Part shown: piece after piece, positions 11,401 to 13,737 of the stretch
How the letters are laid out: each line of letters starts with the position of its first letter
Position numbering within the stretch: the first letter of the stretch is position 1
Assembly (NCBI GenBank): GCA_026770585.1
Contig: MU646957.1
Coordinates: 113,954 to 129,240, forward strand
Length of the DNA: 15,287 nt
Reading direction: 5' to 3'
Origin: Baffinella frigidus
Taxonomy: Eukaryota; Cryptophyceae; Cryptomonadales; Baffinellaceae
Notes under the pieces: model-generated
What the model saw: the letters and a program-made list of their open reading frames with translations, nothing else
Told to the model about the DNA's origin: nothing
The model's database searches: none
Position numbers and translations under genes: made by a program

Positions 11401-12624
11401 GGGGTGTAGGGAGCAGGGTGTAGGGTGTGGGGTGTAGGGTTTAGGGTGTGGGGTGTGGGGTGTAGGGTGTATGTTCGCGTCGCCCTAAAATTCCACCCTC
11501 AAAGAGTGCAGGGTGTAGGGTGTAGGGTGTAGGGTGTAGGGTGTAGGGTGTAGGGTGTAGGGTGTAAAAAAACTCTGCTCAGGGCCGCGCGAGGAGGAGG
11601 GGGGTACAGGATATCCGTAGGACCGACCATACAAAGGATATCCGTAGGAACGACCCTATGTCCCTACGGATGGCCTACCGTACCCTACGGATGGCCTACC
11701 GTAGGGTCCTGGGATTATTTCACTTGTGGGTTATCCGCGAAAACCCGTTGTAGCCCGCTGTGTGGGGTGTAGGGTGTAGGGTGTAGATTTTTTTGCGCAA
11801 TCCTTTTGTAGTACGCTGTGTGGGGTGTAGGGTGTAGGGTGTAGGGTGTAGGGTGTAGAGTTATTCGCGAAATCCCTTTGTTGTCCGCTGTGTGGGGTGT
11901 AGGGCGTAGGGTGTAGGGTGTAGGGTGAAGGGTGTGGGGCGCAGAGTTATTCGCAAAATCCCTTTGGAGCCCGCTTGTGTATGGTGTATGTTGTAAGGTG
12001 TGTGGTTCAGGGTGTAGGGTGTAGGGTGGGTGTAGGGTGTATGGTTCAGGGTGTAGGGAGTACTTCTTCTCGGCGTCGACGCGAACGGTGTTGTCGGGCG
12101 ACATGAGCGAGACGACTAGCTAGAGTGTAGTGTGTGGTGTGTGGAGTGAAGGTTGAGAGTGTGGGGTGTGGGGTGTAGGGTGTAGGTTCGCGTCACCCTA
12201 AAACGGCACCCTCAAAGAGTGAAGGGTGTAGGGTGTAAGGTGTAAGGTCCTAAGGTGTAGGGGGTGCAAAGACAATGTATTCATGGCCGCGTGGAGAGGA
12301 GGGGTACAGTGCACCTACCCTAACACAGGCTACCGTAACACATACTTACCCTCCACACATACTCCTTCGGCCGGCCCCCGATTTCCCCCTGCAAGGAAGT
12401 ATGCCTGAAGGGTGGACACCATAACGCATACATACCCTCCACACATACTCAATCAGTTCGGCCCCGACGGGTATGTGTTAGGGTAGGTCCACTGTACTTC
12501 TTCTCGGCGTCGACGCGCACGGTGTTGTCGGGCGACATGAGCGAGACGACTAGCTGCCGCATCTCCACCATCTCAACCTGCAGAGAGAGAGACGTTAACA
12601 ACCCAACCAAAGAGAGAGAGAGAG

Positions 12625-12668
<44 letters not shown>

Positions 12669-13438
12669 GGAGAGAGAGAGAGAGAGAGAGAGAAAGCGAT
12701 ATTAACGGATGCTTCCCAAACTTTGCGTTCTCCAGTTTTTGGACCGAACACCGGTCGAAAACTGTGGCAAATTTTAAGGACCCCGATCATGGTGCAGTTT
12801 TTCAAAGGAAACTGTGGGAAAGTGTGAGGTCTGAATTTTGGGAAGAATTCAAACACAGCCGCCACGTATGAACCAGGACCTAGAACAGCCGTACACCAGC
12901 CCTCATAGGGGGGTTCATCCGCCGCTTCGCGCCAATTGGTGTGTAGTGGCGTGAGCCGGGTTCCAGCAAGCTCCAGTGCAAATCGTGGACCCCGAAAAAG
13001 AGTTTGTTCAAAATGGGGGCTGGGGTGGAGCCAAGCGATTCTGGATCGTGGGAGTGTGGTTCAGCCATGCGGGACGCTTGGGGCCGATGTCATGTTGGAG
13101 AGGGCCGCATGATCAGCAGCGCTGATGGCCCACGGGGTTGAGTGGTCGGGTCTCACCTGTCCCGGCACAGCCAATGTCCCAGCATTCCCGCCGTTCGCAG
13201 ATCCCCCGCGCAAGCTCAACACCCTCCCCACAGCCCCCACACCTGCGAGCCCCATGGGTATCCGCCCCCCCGCTGCATATTTCCCTCCCTGGAGCAGCAT
13301 CGGCGGGGCCTGGAGAGTACGCCCGCTGGCTGCGAGCTGGCTGAAGGGGAGAGTCGCGGACGCATGCACGAGGCTTGTTCCGACCAGAGCCAGCGCCAGC
13401 ACCCGCGCCCAGCGCTCTGCCCATCGAGGCAGGGCCAT
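592..13438 (-). CDS. IPO5-like: Importin-5 (karyopherin-beta3)-like nuclear import receptor, first 11 exons, 3' end outside window
   Basis: Eleven exons on the minus strand (13438-13157, 12577-12498, 11245-11178, 9863-9778, 8335-8228, 6351-6271, 5428-5381, 4202-4101, 3614-3512, 2398-2358, 705-592) splice to 371 codons without a stop, with agreeing phases at every junction. After a 94-residue extension the product follows importin-5 in order: an SPDNTVRVDAEKKY segment like the SPDN.VR..AE..Y of importin-5, then NEEGRAMAAVLARTEL (compare EEARQMAAVLLRRLL), ARKIANVVGGLA, WPELLPGVL, VQREVAFHVLSQLPNV and LLEISDVNTRFLKPYL. These are HEAT-repeat helices. Family knowledge: karyopherin-beta receptors bind cargo, FG nucleoporins and, through N-terminal HEAT repeats, RanGTP. 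About three quarters of a ~1100-residue receptor should lie beyond the left edge. Exon borders are predicted. Kap123/importin-4 is a less likely alternative because the SPDN signature favours importin-5. Confidence 0.82.
866..945 (-). pseudogene. 3'-truncated copy of importin exon 11
   Basis: Keeps the CAG|GAG acceptor border and the EFAGRAAMNALLEISDVNT codons, has a one-base change of frame near the RFLKP codons, and loses the exon's last third at a CCCTACGG junction. Confidence 0.75.
1124..1195 (-). pseudogene. 3'-truncated copy of importin exon 11
   Basis: Nearly identical to the first 72 bases of exon 11, including the acceptor-side border (TGCAG|GAG). It then runs into GGGTGTAG-type repeat instead of the remaining codons. 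Confidence 0.75.
1369..1435 (-). pseudogene. 3'-truncated copy of importin exon 11
   Basis: Keeps the acceptor border and the codons through SDVNT, with a small change (LRKI for LLEI). It then breaks into the TTTGACCAG array exactly at a CTGGTCAAA repeat. Confidence 0.72.
1663..2187. other. Intron 10, mostly unique sequence
   Basis: No exon-like segment is recognisable. The stretch contains one long palindrome (1779-1812, listed separately), otherwise ordinary mixed sequence, and ends in a run of about 20 G at 2163-2181 beside the exon 10a copy. Confidence 0.6.
1779..1812. repeat. Perfect 34-bp palindrome
   Basis: TCACGTTACTGGGGG, AATT, then the exact reverse complement. It can form a 15-bp stem with no mismatch. 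There is no downstream T-run and no bacterial context, so it is not called a terminator. It may be a minimal relic of a fold-back element. Confidence 0.9.
2188..2225 (-). CDS. IPO5-like: Alternative copy of importin exon 10 (version a)
   Basis: 38 bp with acceptor CCTCAAG and donor CAG|GTGCCT. It encodes DGTVSGGEDGDVQ, one Met shorter than version b, and has the same phases (1 to 0). Either copy alone keeps the frame; both together would not. It is either a mutually exclusive alternative or a duplicate in decay. A run of about 20 G lies immediately on its donor side. Confidence 0.4.
2226..2306. repeat. Member of the GCTATCTTAGCCTCG / TAGCATAAAA dispersed family
   Basis: Contains GCTATCTTAGCCTCG, an AGCTCTACCA segment, and CCACCCCTAAGACAGCACAAAA. 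Related members occur at 3655-3721, 4312-4360 (opposite strand), 10632-10730 and 11031-11110. Confidence 0.6.
2358..2398 (-). CDS. IPO5-like: Importin exon 10 (41-bp microexon, version b)
   Basis: Phase 1 to phase 0. With the last base of exon 9 it encodes DGTMVSGGEDGDVQ, an acidic loop where importin-5 carries NDSCYQNDD before the next helix. Acceptor GGGGAAG, donor CAG|GTGCTC. The exon is required to bring exon 9 (phase 1 end) into the frame of exon 11 (phase 0 start). A second usable version lies at 2188-2225. Confidence 0.62.
2390..2640 (-). repeat. Direct repeats carrying the exon 10 acceptor side
   Basis: The ~65 bp upstream of exon 10 in transcription order (2390-2455: GGTGCCGTCTTCCCCCGATGG, GGAGCCACG and so on) recurs at 2573-2636. 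A shorter piece (GCGGAGCCACG) recurs near 2739. The 2573 copy keeps the start of exon 10 (DGT codons) but not its end. Confidence 0.7.
3032..3079. repeat. 48-bp dispersed repeat, copy 1
   Basis: CCGTCAACTTTGG, GCGGGAAAGAGCCCGGG and AATTGGTGAG in order. The same arrangement recurs at 10871-10918 in the same orientation, in a different intron. Origin unknown. Confidence 0.75.
3300..3373 (-). pseudogene. 5'-truncated copy of importin exon 9
   Basis: Matches the last ~74 bp of exon 9 with its CG|GTCCCG donor (IGSCESNKDMKPFQPLLPHML codons, with small changes). The 5' half is replaced by the GTACAAACG array. Confidence 0.75.
3512..3614 (-). CDS. IPO5-like: Importin exon 9
   Basis: 103 bp, phase 0 to phase 1. 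It reads VAAMKAVASYIGSCESNKDM then KPLQPLLPHMLRCI, matching the importin-5 helix pair ARATAAFI...... FADLLPGFLQAV. Acceptor TTCCAAAG (weak pyrimidine tract), donor TCG|GTCCCG. Two incomplete copies of this exon flank it. Confidence 0.8.
3655..3721. repeat. Dispersed TAGCATAAAA-family element
   Basis: Contains GCTATTCTAGGCATGC and TAAGATAGCATAAAA, inserted between the intact exon 9 and its upstream damaged copy. Confidence 0.5.
3725..3786 (-). pseudogene. 3'-truncated copy of importin exon 9 with stop
   Basis: Matches the first half of exon 9: DAMKAIAS, then a TAG stop where the intact exon has TAC (Tyr), then IGSCESNKDL. Acceptor-like CGACAG precedes it. The stop and the missing second half argue against use as an exon. 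Confidence 0.75.
3811..3960. repeat. 150-bp fold-back element (GTCGGATAGCG ends)
   Basis: GTCGGATAGCGAGGCGGCAAA at 3811 is mirrored by an imperfect reverse complement ending at 3960, with ~27-bp arms and a few mismatches. Just beyond it, 3971-3991 is a perfect GC hairpin (GGCGCCCG, CTTTT loop, CGGGCGCC). Both lie in intron 8. Confidence 0.65.
4101..4202 (-). CDS. IPO5-like: Importin exon 8
   Basis: 102 bp, 34 codons, phase 0. It encodes VKKELSTVYNLLESTLSAPA, a Pro/Gly loop, and REREQHAEVQ. The first helix fits the VIKRMLVQCMQD helix of importin-5. The loop is longer and more polar than in the human protein. Acceptor GCACGACAG, donor CAG|GTGACA. Confidence 0.75.
4312..4360. repeat. Dispersed GAGGCTAAGATAGC-family element
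   Basis: CGAGGCTAAGATAGC then CCACCCTTAAGATGCCATAAAA. The first part is the reverse complement of the GCTATCTTAGCCTCG core seen at 2226-2306. Confidence 0.55.
4367..4402 (-). pseudogene. Internal fragment of importin exon 8
   Basis: Reads LPTVYNLLESTL in the gene's orientation, against LSTVYNLLESTL in the intact exon. The DNA differs at several silent positions, so this looks like an older duplicate. No splice borders remain. Confidence 0.7.
4403..4729. other. Intron 7 sequence without recognised feature
   Basis: Contains a brief CTACACCCTACACC run (4419-4438). Otherwise mixed unique sequence with no exon-like segment matching the importin. Confidence 0.5.
4730..4879. repeat. 150-bp fold-back element with ~65-bp arms
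   Basis: Left arm TAACGGCCTGAAAATGGGG onward and right arm ending CCCCATTTTCAGGCCGTTA are reverse complements over about 65 bp with only about three mismatches. The spacer is short (GATCCTAGGACC region). The arms include the CCTACCGTAGG core shared by other elements here. Likely a MITE-like non-autonomous element, class unknown. Confidence 0.85.
5011..5118. repeat. Short tandem and inverted repeat in intron 7
   Basis: GGCTAGGTTTTGTGGAAAGT (5014 on) recurs as AGCTAGGTTTCGTGGAAATC (5061 on). GTGGAAATCCCAG at 5072 is mirrored by CTGGAATTTCCAC at 5106. 4880-5010 shows nothing recognisable. Confidence 0.55.
5154..5183 (-). pseudogene. 3' fragment of importin exon 7
   Basis: Reads EQLPNCMYPQ followed by CAG|GTCCGC, a diverged copy of SQLPNVMHPQ that keeps the splice donor. 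A second tiny fragment (GAGAGCACGTGGA) lies at 5280-5292. Confidence 0.6.
5381..5428 (-). CDS. IPO5-like: Importin exon 7 (48-bp microexon)
   Basis: 16 codons, VAFHVLSQLPNVMHPQ, phase 0 at both ends. Joined to exon 6 it reads QREVAFHVLSQLPNV, like the LREAALHIFWNFPGI helix of importin-5. Acceptor AAATCAG, donor CAG|GTCCGC. Too short for ordinary gene finding; supported by its place in the family alignment. Confidence 0.78.
5635..5653 (-). pseudogene. 5' fragment of importin exon 7
   Basis: VAFHVLS codons with the original AAATCAG acceptor attached, then the minisatellite. It sits upstream of the intact exon in transcription order. Confidence 0.7.
5985..6003 (-). pseudogene. 5' fragment of importin exon 7, second copy
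   Basis: VAFHVLS codons again, with the acceptor changed (AAGCTG for AATCAG). The ~350-bp stretch from 5635 to 5985 repeats as a block. Confidence 0.65.
6271..6351 (-). CDS. IPO5-like: Importin exon 6
   Basis: 81 bp, 27 codons, phase 0 on both sides. It encodes EEGGPGWPELLPGVLRMCSG then GTMVQRE, corresponding to the WPE.L.FL......LRE helix of importin-5. Acceptor GAACGCAG, donor GAG|GTGCGG. The invariant-looking WPELL core is the part most often echoed in intron 5. Confidence 0.82.
6508..6551 (-). pseudogene. Partial copy of importin exon 6
   Basis: Keeps the acceptor-side AG border and the WPELL core, then diverges. The TAC-to-CCT codons and the CSGGT half are lost. Confidence 0.7.
6674..6718 (-). 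pseudogene. Partial copy of importin exon 6
   Basis: Same segment as the 6508 copy (acceptor side plus GWPELLSG-like codons), with an expanded C-run that shifts the frame. Confidence 0.65.
6801..6826 (-). pseudogene. Short exon 6 fragment
   Basis: CAGGAGGAGGGGGGC and GGCCGGAGCTC only, flanked by GGTTTAGGG repeats. Confidence 0.6.
6935..6964 (-). pseudogene. Short exon 6 fragment with C-run expansion
   Basis: The GGCTGGAGCTC end of the WPEL codons and a 12-base C tract on the plus strand replacing the glycine codons. Confidence 0.5.
7144..7264. repeat. 121-bp fold-back element with perfect 27-bp ends
   Basis: TACAGGGGTACCTCGCTCAT at 7144 is exactly mirrored at the far end (ATGAGCGAGGTACCCCTGTA), 27 bp per arm without mismatch. 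The interior has two CCTAGGACCCTA.GGTAG palindromes of the family seen at 4730, 9548, 10512 and 11602. The TA ends would fit a TA target duplication. Confidence 0.85.
7347..7372 (-). pseudogene. Short exon 6 fragment
   Basis: CAGGAGGATGGGAGC then TGGCCGGAGCTC. It is the most distant of five echoes of exon 6. Confidence 0.55.
7470..7980. repeat. C-rich CCCTAA / CCCTCAACCC degenerate heptamers (intron 5)
   Basis: Unlike most of this gene, the plus strand here is C-rich, so the transcript would be G-rich. Near-tandem ACACCCT, CCCTCAACC and CCCTAAACC units alternate with unique spacers. Confidence 0.8.
7833..7879 (-). pseudogene. 3' half copy of importin exon 5
   Basis: Encodes KIANVVGGLAFSAAE, identical to the end of exon 5, with GAG|GTTTGAGG donor intact. 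An acceptor-like CTGCAAG lies at its broken edge. High identity suggests a recent duplication. Confidence 0.82.
8228..8335 (-). CDS. IPO5-like: Importin exon 5
   Basis: 108 bp, 36 codons, phase 0 at both ends, so it could be skipped without a frameshift. It reads AITKQQLLARLEAEDCPSVA then RKIANVVGGLAFSAAE, matching the HEAT helix pair of importin-5 with the consensus (M)RKK(V)CDIAAELA. Acceptor ACACGCAG, donor GAG|GTTTGA. Confidence 0.85.
8384..8478. repeat. Perfect GGTTGAG heptamer array (~13 copies)
   Basis: Uninterrupted tandem heptamer just upstream of exon 5 in transcription order. It is a homogenised variant of the telomere-like family. Confidence 0.95.
8483..8558. repeat. 76-bp imperfect fold-back with GCGC centre
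   Basis: TTCTTCACTAGCGCTGCGCG is mirrored by CGCAGCGCTAGAGAAGA. The interior has an alternating CG run and a CACTAGTG palindrome. Confidence 0.7.
8698..8799. repeat. 102-bp fold-back element (GTATCCCTTAA ends)
   Basis: GTATCCCTTAA and TTAAGGGATAC close an element whose interior holds an inner hairpin (CGGGCGA..TCGCCCG) and the CCTAGG...CCCTACGGTAGGG core. Confidence 0.75.
8829..8875 (-). pseudogene. Diverged 3' fragment of importin exon 4
   Basis: Reads LTPATHV with the GTTACAAG donor analogue and the tryptophan codon. Degenerate but alignable to exon 4. Confidence 0.5.
8945..9155. repeat. GGGTGTA heptamer arrays (intron 4)
   Basis: Two blocks (8945-9038 and 9083-9155) of GGGTGTA with a few variants, separated by a duplicated ~40-bp spacer containing TTTAGGGTTCAGAGTTTTGGG. 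Confidence 0.92.
9163..9222 (-). pseudogene. Diverged 3' copy of importin exon 4
   Basis: LELSGAWKRLAPATP codons. The donor CAG|GT has become CCG|GT. The GA-rich microsatellite starts at its broken edge. Confidence 0.7.
9232..9432. repeat. GAGAGAGGGAGA purine tract (~200 bp)
   Basis: Nearly pure purine on the plus strand (CT-rich in the sense RNA of the importin gene). Long open frames through it are composition artefacts. Confidence 0.93.
9475..9549 (-). pseudogene. Near-complete copy of importin exon 4
   Basis: Encodes MEAVLARTELSGAWERLTTTTQ with a CAG|GTCCAA donor, but the first codons and the acceptor are cut off by a CCTAGGACCCTACGG element that begins exactly at the break. Confidence 0.78.
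9548..9655. repeat. CCTACGGTAGG-family element
   Basis: CCTAGGACCCTACGGTAGG, TTCCTACG, AAGGTAACG and CGAAAATCCCTTCGTAGCCC in order. A close relative with the same order is at 10512-10624. Confidence 0.75.
9688..9760. repeat. CTCTCTCCCTC pyrimidine tract
   Basis: Reverse-complement counterpart of the 9232-9432 purine tract, on the other side of the near-complete exon 4 copy. Confidence 0.9.
9778..9863 (-). CDS. IPO5-like: Importin exon 4
   Basis: 86 bp encoding NEEGRAMAAVLARTEL then SGAWERLTPATQ. It corresponds to the EEARQMAAVLLRRLLSS stretch of importin-5. Acceptor CCCTCGCAG, donor CAG|GTTACG, phase 0. This is the only copy of this exon in the window with both borders and all 28 codons. 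At least six damaged copies lie on either side. Confidence 0.85.
9836..10110. repeat. ~100-bp tandem units carrying the exon 4 start
   Basis: Units begin GCCGCCATCGCC at about 9836, 9946 and 10039. Each contains CCTCCTCATT(T/C)CCTGCG, the acceptor and first codons of exon 4 on the minus strand (NEEG.AMAA), followed by TTCAACAGGTTACTGACTCG in the last two. Only the first unit continues into the full exon. Confidence 0.8.
10169..10309. mobile_element. 141-bp fold-back element with captured exon 3 and exon 4 pieces
   Basis: 41-bp arms (GGATAGCCCTGGAAACAAGC onward) mirror each other with a single mismatch. The ~59-bp interior contains CCTGTGTGGCGG and GTGAGGCG from the end of exon 4 in native orientation, joined to TGCTCCATCGCGCTCCTCAA from exon 3 in the opposite orientation. 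No transposase is present, so this is a non-autonomous fold-back of unknown class. Confidence 0.8.
10356..10430. repeat. Solo arm of the fold-back joined to an exon 4 start fragment
   Basis: GGAAACAAGCCCAGGTCCCT through GGATTTCCC repeats one arm of the 10169-10309 element. It is followed by AGCACCGCCGCTATCGCCCG and CCTCCTCGTTCCCTGCG, an exon 4 start fragment (NEEGRAIAAVL on the minus strand). Confidence 0.75.
10512..10624. repeat. CCTACGGTAGG-family element, second full copy
   Basis: Same order of blocks as 9548-9655, ending CGAAAATCCCTTCTTAGTCC then GCTGTGTG. Confidence 0.75.
10632..10730. repeat. 99-bp fold-back, CCCACTTTTATGCTA ends
   Basis: CCCACTTTTATGCTA is mirrored by TAGCATAAAAAGTGGG with one extra A. 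The interior has CCTAAAATAGCATACCCACC. Related to the dispersed TAGCATAAAA family. Confidence 0.8.
10761..10813. repeat. GAGAGAGGGA microsatellite
   Basis: Short purine tract in intron 3. Confidence 0.85.
10871..10918. repeat. 48-bp dispersed repeat, copy 2
   Basis: Second copy of the CAACTTTGG.GCGGGAAAG repeat at 3032-3079, with a handful of substitutions. Confidence 0.75.
10949..10991 (-). pseudogene. 3' copy of importin exon 3
   Basis: PDECSIPLPNELSP codons with a CAG|GTCCC donor, diverged at several positions. The first eight codons are missing. Confidence 0.75.
11031..11172. repeat. Dispersed TAGCATAAAA element and AT-rich tandem repeat
   Basis: 11031-11110 is a member of the GCTATCTTGGCCTCG / TAGCATAAAA family. 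11114-11172 repeats GATTTGATTTGATTTAAAT twice, then TTAGATTTAAA. Confidence 0.7.
11178..11245 (-). CDS. IPO5-like: Importin exon 3
   Basis: 68 bp. With two bases from exon 2 it reads KYDSMKEQAPDECSIALLN then ELSS, finishing HEAT repeat 1 and starting repeat 2. Acceptor CCACACCAG, donor CAG|GTCCCT, phase 1. The first four exonic bases (GTAC) repeat the first four bases of the preceding intron. Confidence 0.82.
11250..11566. repeat. Degenerate GGTTTGGGG and GGGTGTA arrays (intron 2)
   Basis: Variants drift from GGGTTTGG through GGTGTTTGG to GGGTGTA. A homogeneous block of about eight GGGTGTA copies lies at 11511-11566. Confidence 0.9.
11602..11713. repeat. Cluster of CCTACGG / GGATATCCGTAGG units
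   Basis: GGATATCCGTAGGA occurs twice in direct orientation, then CCCTACGGATGGCCTACCGT twice, giving a mutual inverted arrangement. Same family as 9548 and 10512. Confidence 0.7.
11736..12060. repeat. ~70-bp composite array
   Basis: Four units pair TTNGCGAAATCCCTTTGTAG-like sequence and CCGCTGTGTGGGG with a GGGTGTAGGGTGTA run (unit starts near 11731, 11794, 11863 and 11945). The non-heptamer half is the end block of the CCTACGGTAGG element family. Confidence 0.75.
12064..12120 (-). pseudogene. 3' copy of importin exon 2
   Basis: LVVSLMSPDNTVRVDAEK codons are intact, with one silent change, and with AA|GTAC at the donor. The exon's first ~8 codons are missing; the break falls at CTAG. In intron 2. 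Confidence 0.85.
12130..12260. repeat. GTGTGGGGTGTAGGG degenerate array
   Basis: Includes a second copy of the TTCGCGTC.CCCTAAAA..CACCCTCAAAGAGTG spacer seen at 11473-11507. Confidence 0.75.
12304..12497. mobile_element. 194-bp terminal-inverted-repeat element abutting exon 2
   Basis: 24-bp ends (GTACAGTGCACCTACCCTAA left, mirrored on the right) with one mismatch. Inside, ACCCTCCACACATACTC is directly repeated at about 12349 and 12433. The right end coincides with the exon 2 5' splice site, so the intron's first bases GTACAGTG are the element's terminus. No coding capacity. Confidence 0.75.
12498..12577 (-). CDS. IPO5-like: Importin exon 2: N-terminal HEAT repeat
   Basis: 80 bp encoding VEMVEMRQLVVSLMSPDN and TVRVDAEK plus two bases. 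A pyrimidine-rich acceptor (CTCTCTCTGCAG) precedes it. The donor is AA|GTACAG, phase 2. This is the most diagnostic exon: SPDN.VR..AE..Y is the opening signature of importin-5. The intron's first bases are also the end of an inverted-repeat element. Confidence 0.85.
12605..12692. repeat. (GA)n microsatellite next to exon 2 acceptor
   Basis: Purine on plus, hence a CT tract in the sense strand shortly upstream of the exon 2 acceptor (which has its own CTCTCTCT run at 12583-12591). It would act as an extended pyrimidine tract. Confidence 0.9.
12693..13156. other. Intron 1, unique part
   Basis: No importin-like codons. A weak stem pairs CCAGTTTTTGGACCG (12731 on) with CGGTCGAAAACTG. 12860-13080 is open on the minus strand without recognisable similarity. 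The frame continuing exon 1 past its donor is lost at a TGA near 13063. Confidence 0.45.
13157..13438 (-). CDS. IPO5-like: Importin exon 1: putative bipartite targeting presequence (94 codons)
   Basis: The start at 13438 was chosen because the next residues form a textbook signal peptide: basic n-region MALPRWAERWAR, hydrophobic core VLALALVGTSLV, and an ASA cleavage site with Thr at +1 (residues 28/29). The following ~66 residues contain no Asp or Glu, several Arg/Lys, and are rich in Ala, Gly and Ser, ending with an SLRGG motif around residue 77. This resembles the transit-peptide part of a complex-plastid presequence. The exon ends CAG before a strong GTGAGA donor, phase 0, matching the phase-0 acceptor of exon 2. 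In-frame Met codons lie further upstream (13600, 13564), but using them would bury the signal peptide. The frame stays open past the donor to a TGA near 13063, so a separate short secreted protein is the main alternative. Confidence 0.6.
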
Positions 13439-13678
13439 GGGAGGGACCCGAGATGAAGCCGCACCGGACACAGGATGCGATTCCCGCGTCATCCGATCAC
13501 CGCCACGACTAGGAATGTTCCCCGGGATCCTGTGCTCCCGCGAGCAAGGTCGGGTTGGAGCCATTTGATCCACTTTTGGCGGGTTGGCAACTTTGAACAA
13601 AAGTCATCAAAGTTGACTTTTATACGAAATTCCTCGGGCTCCTTCGCACTCAACACCTGGGGCGGCCAGGGTGGCGGG
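13439..13678. promoter_or_regulatory. Divergent promoter region between importin and the plus-strand gene
   Basis: About 240 bp separates the two start codons, head to head. It holds two interleaved inverted repeats: CAACTTTGA (13588-13596) with TCAAAGTTG (13607-13615), and AAAAGTCA (13599-13606) with TGACTTTT (13614-13621). It also has TTTTGGCGGG (13574-13583), which resembles an E2F-type site, and TTTTATACG (13618 on), a weak TATA candidate for the plus gene. Transcript starts are unknown and function is inferred from position only. Confidence 0.5.
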
Positions 13679-13737
13679 ATGTCGCACACGACTCGCGAGT
13701 ACCGCTACGACAGAGTCGACTACGACTCCTCCTCCTG
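13679..13737 (+). CDS. Plus-strand gene exon 1
   Basis: Start ATG at 13679 with G at -3 (GGCGGGATG). Ends TG|GTTGCC, phase 2, so the tryptophan codon is split across intron 1. An in-frame Met at 13475 would put the start close to the importin start and add an unremarkable stretch, so the downstream Met is preferred. Intron 1 opens with a C-rich run. Confidence 0.55.

Noticed and set aside
12860-13080. Additional exon of the importin or a separate 62-codon gene
   Set aside because: Open on the minus strand but without family similarity, and the exon 1 to exon 2 phases already fit without it.
13125-13568. Plus-strand open frames opposite importin exon 1
   Set aside because: GC-rich shadow frames. 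The minus strand has the coherent signal-peptide reading.
13063-13600. A 179-codon stand-alone secreted protein on the minus strand
   Set aside because: Possible, but the strong GTGAGA donor at 13156 with matching phase to exon 2, the head-to-head position and the bland tail after the donor make it more likely exon 1 of the importin. Kept as the main alternative.
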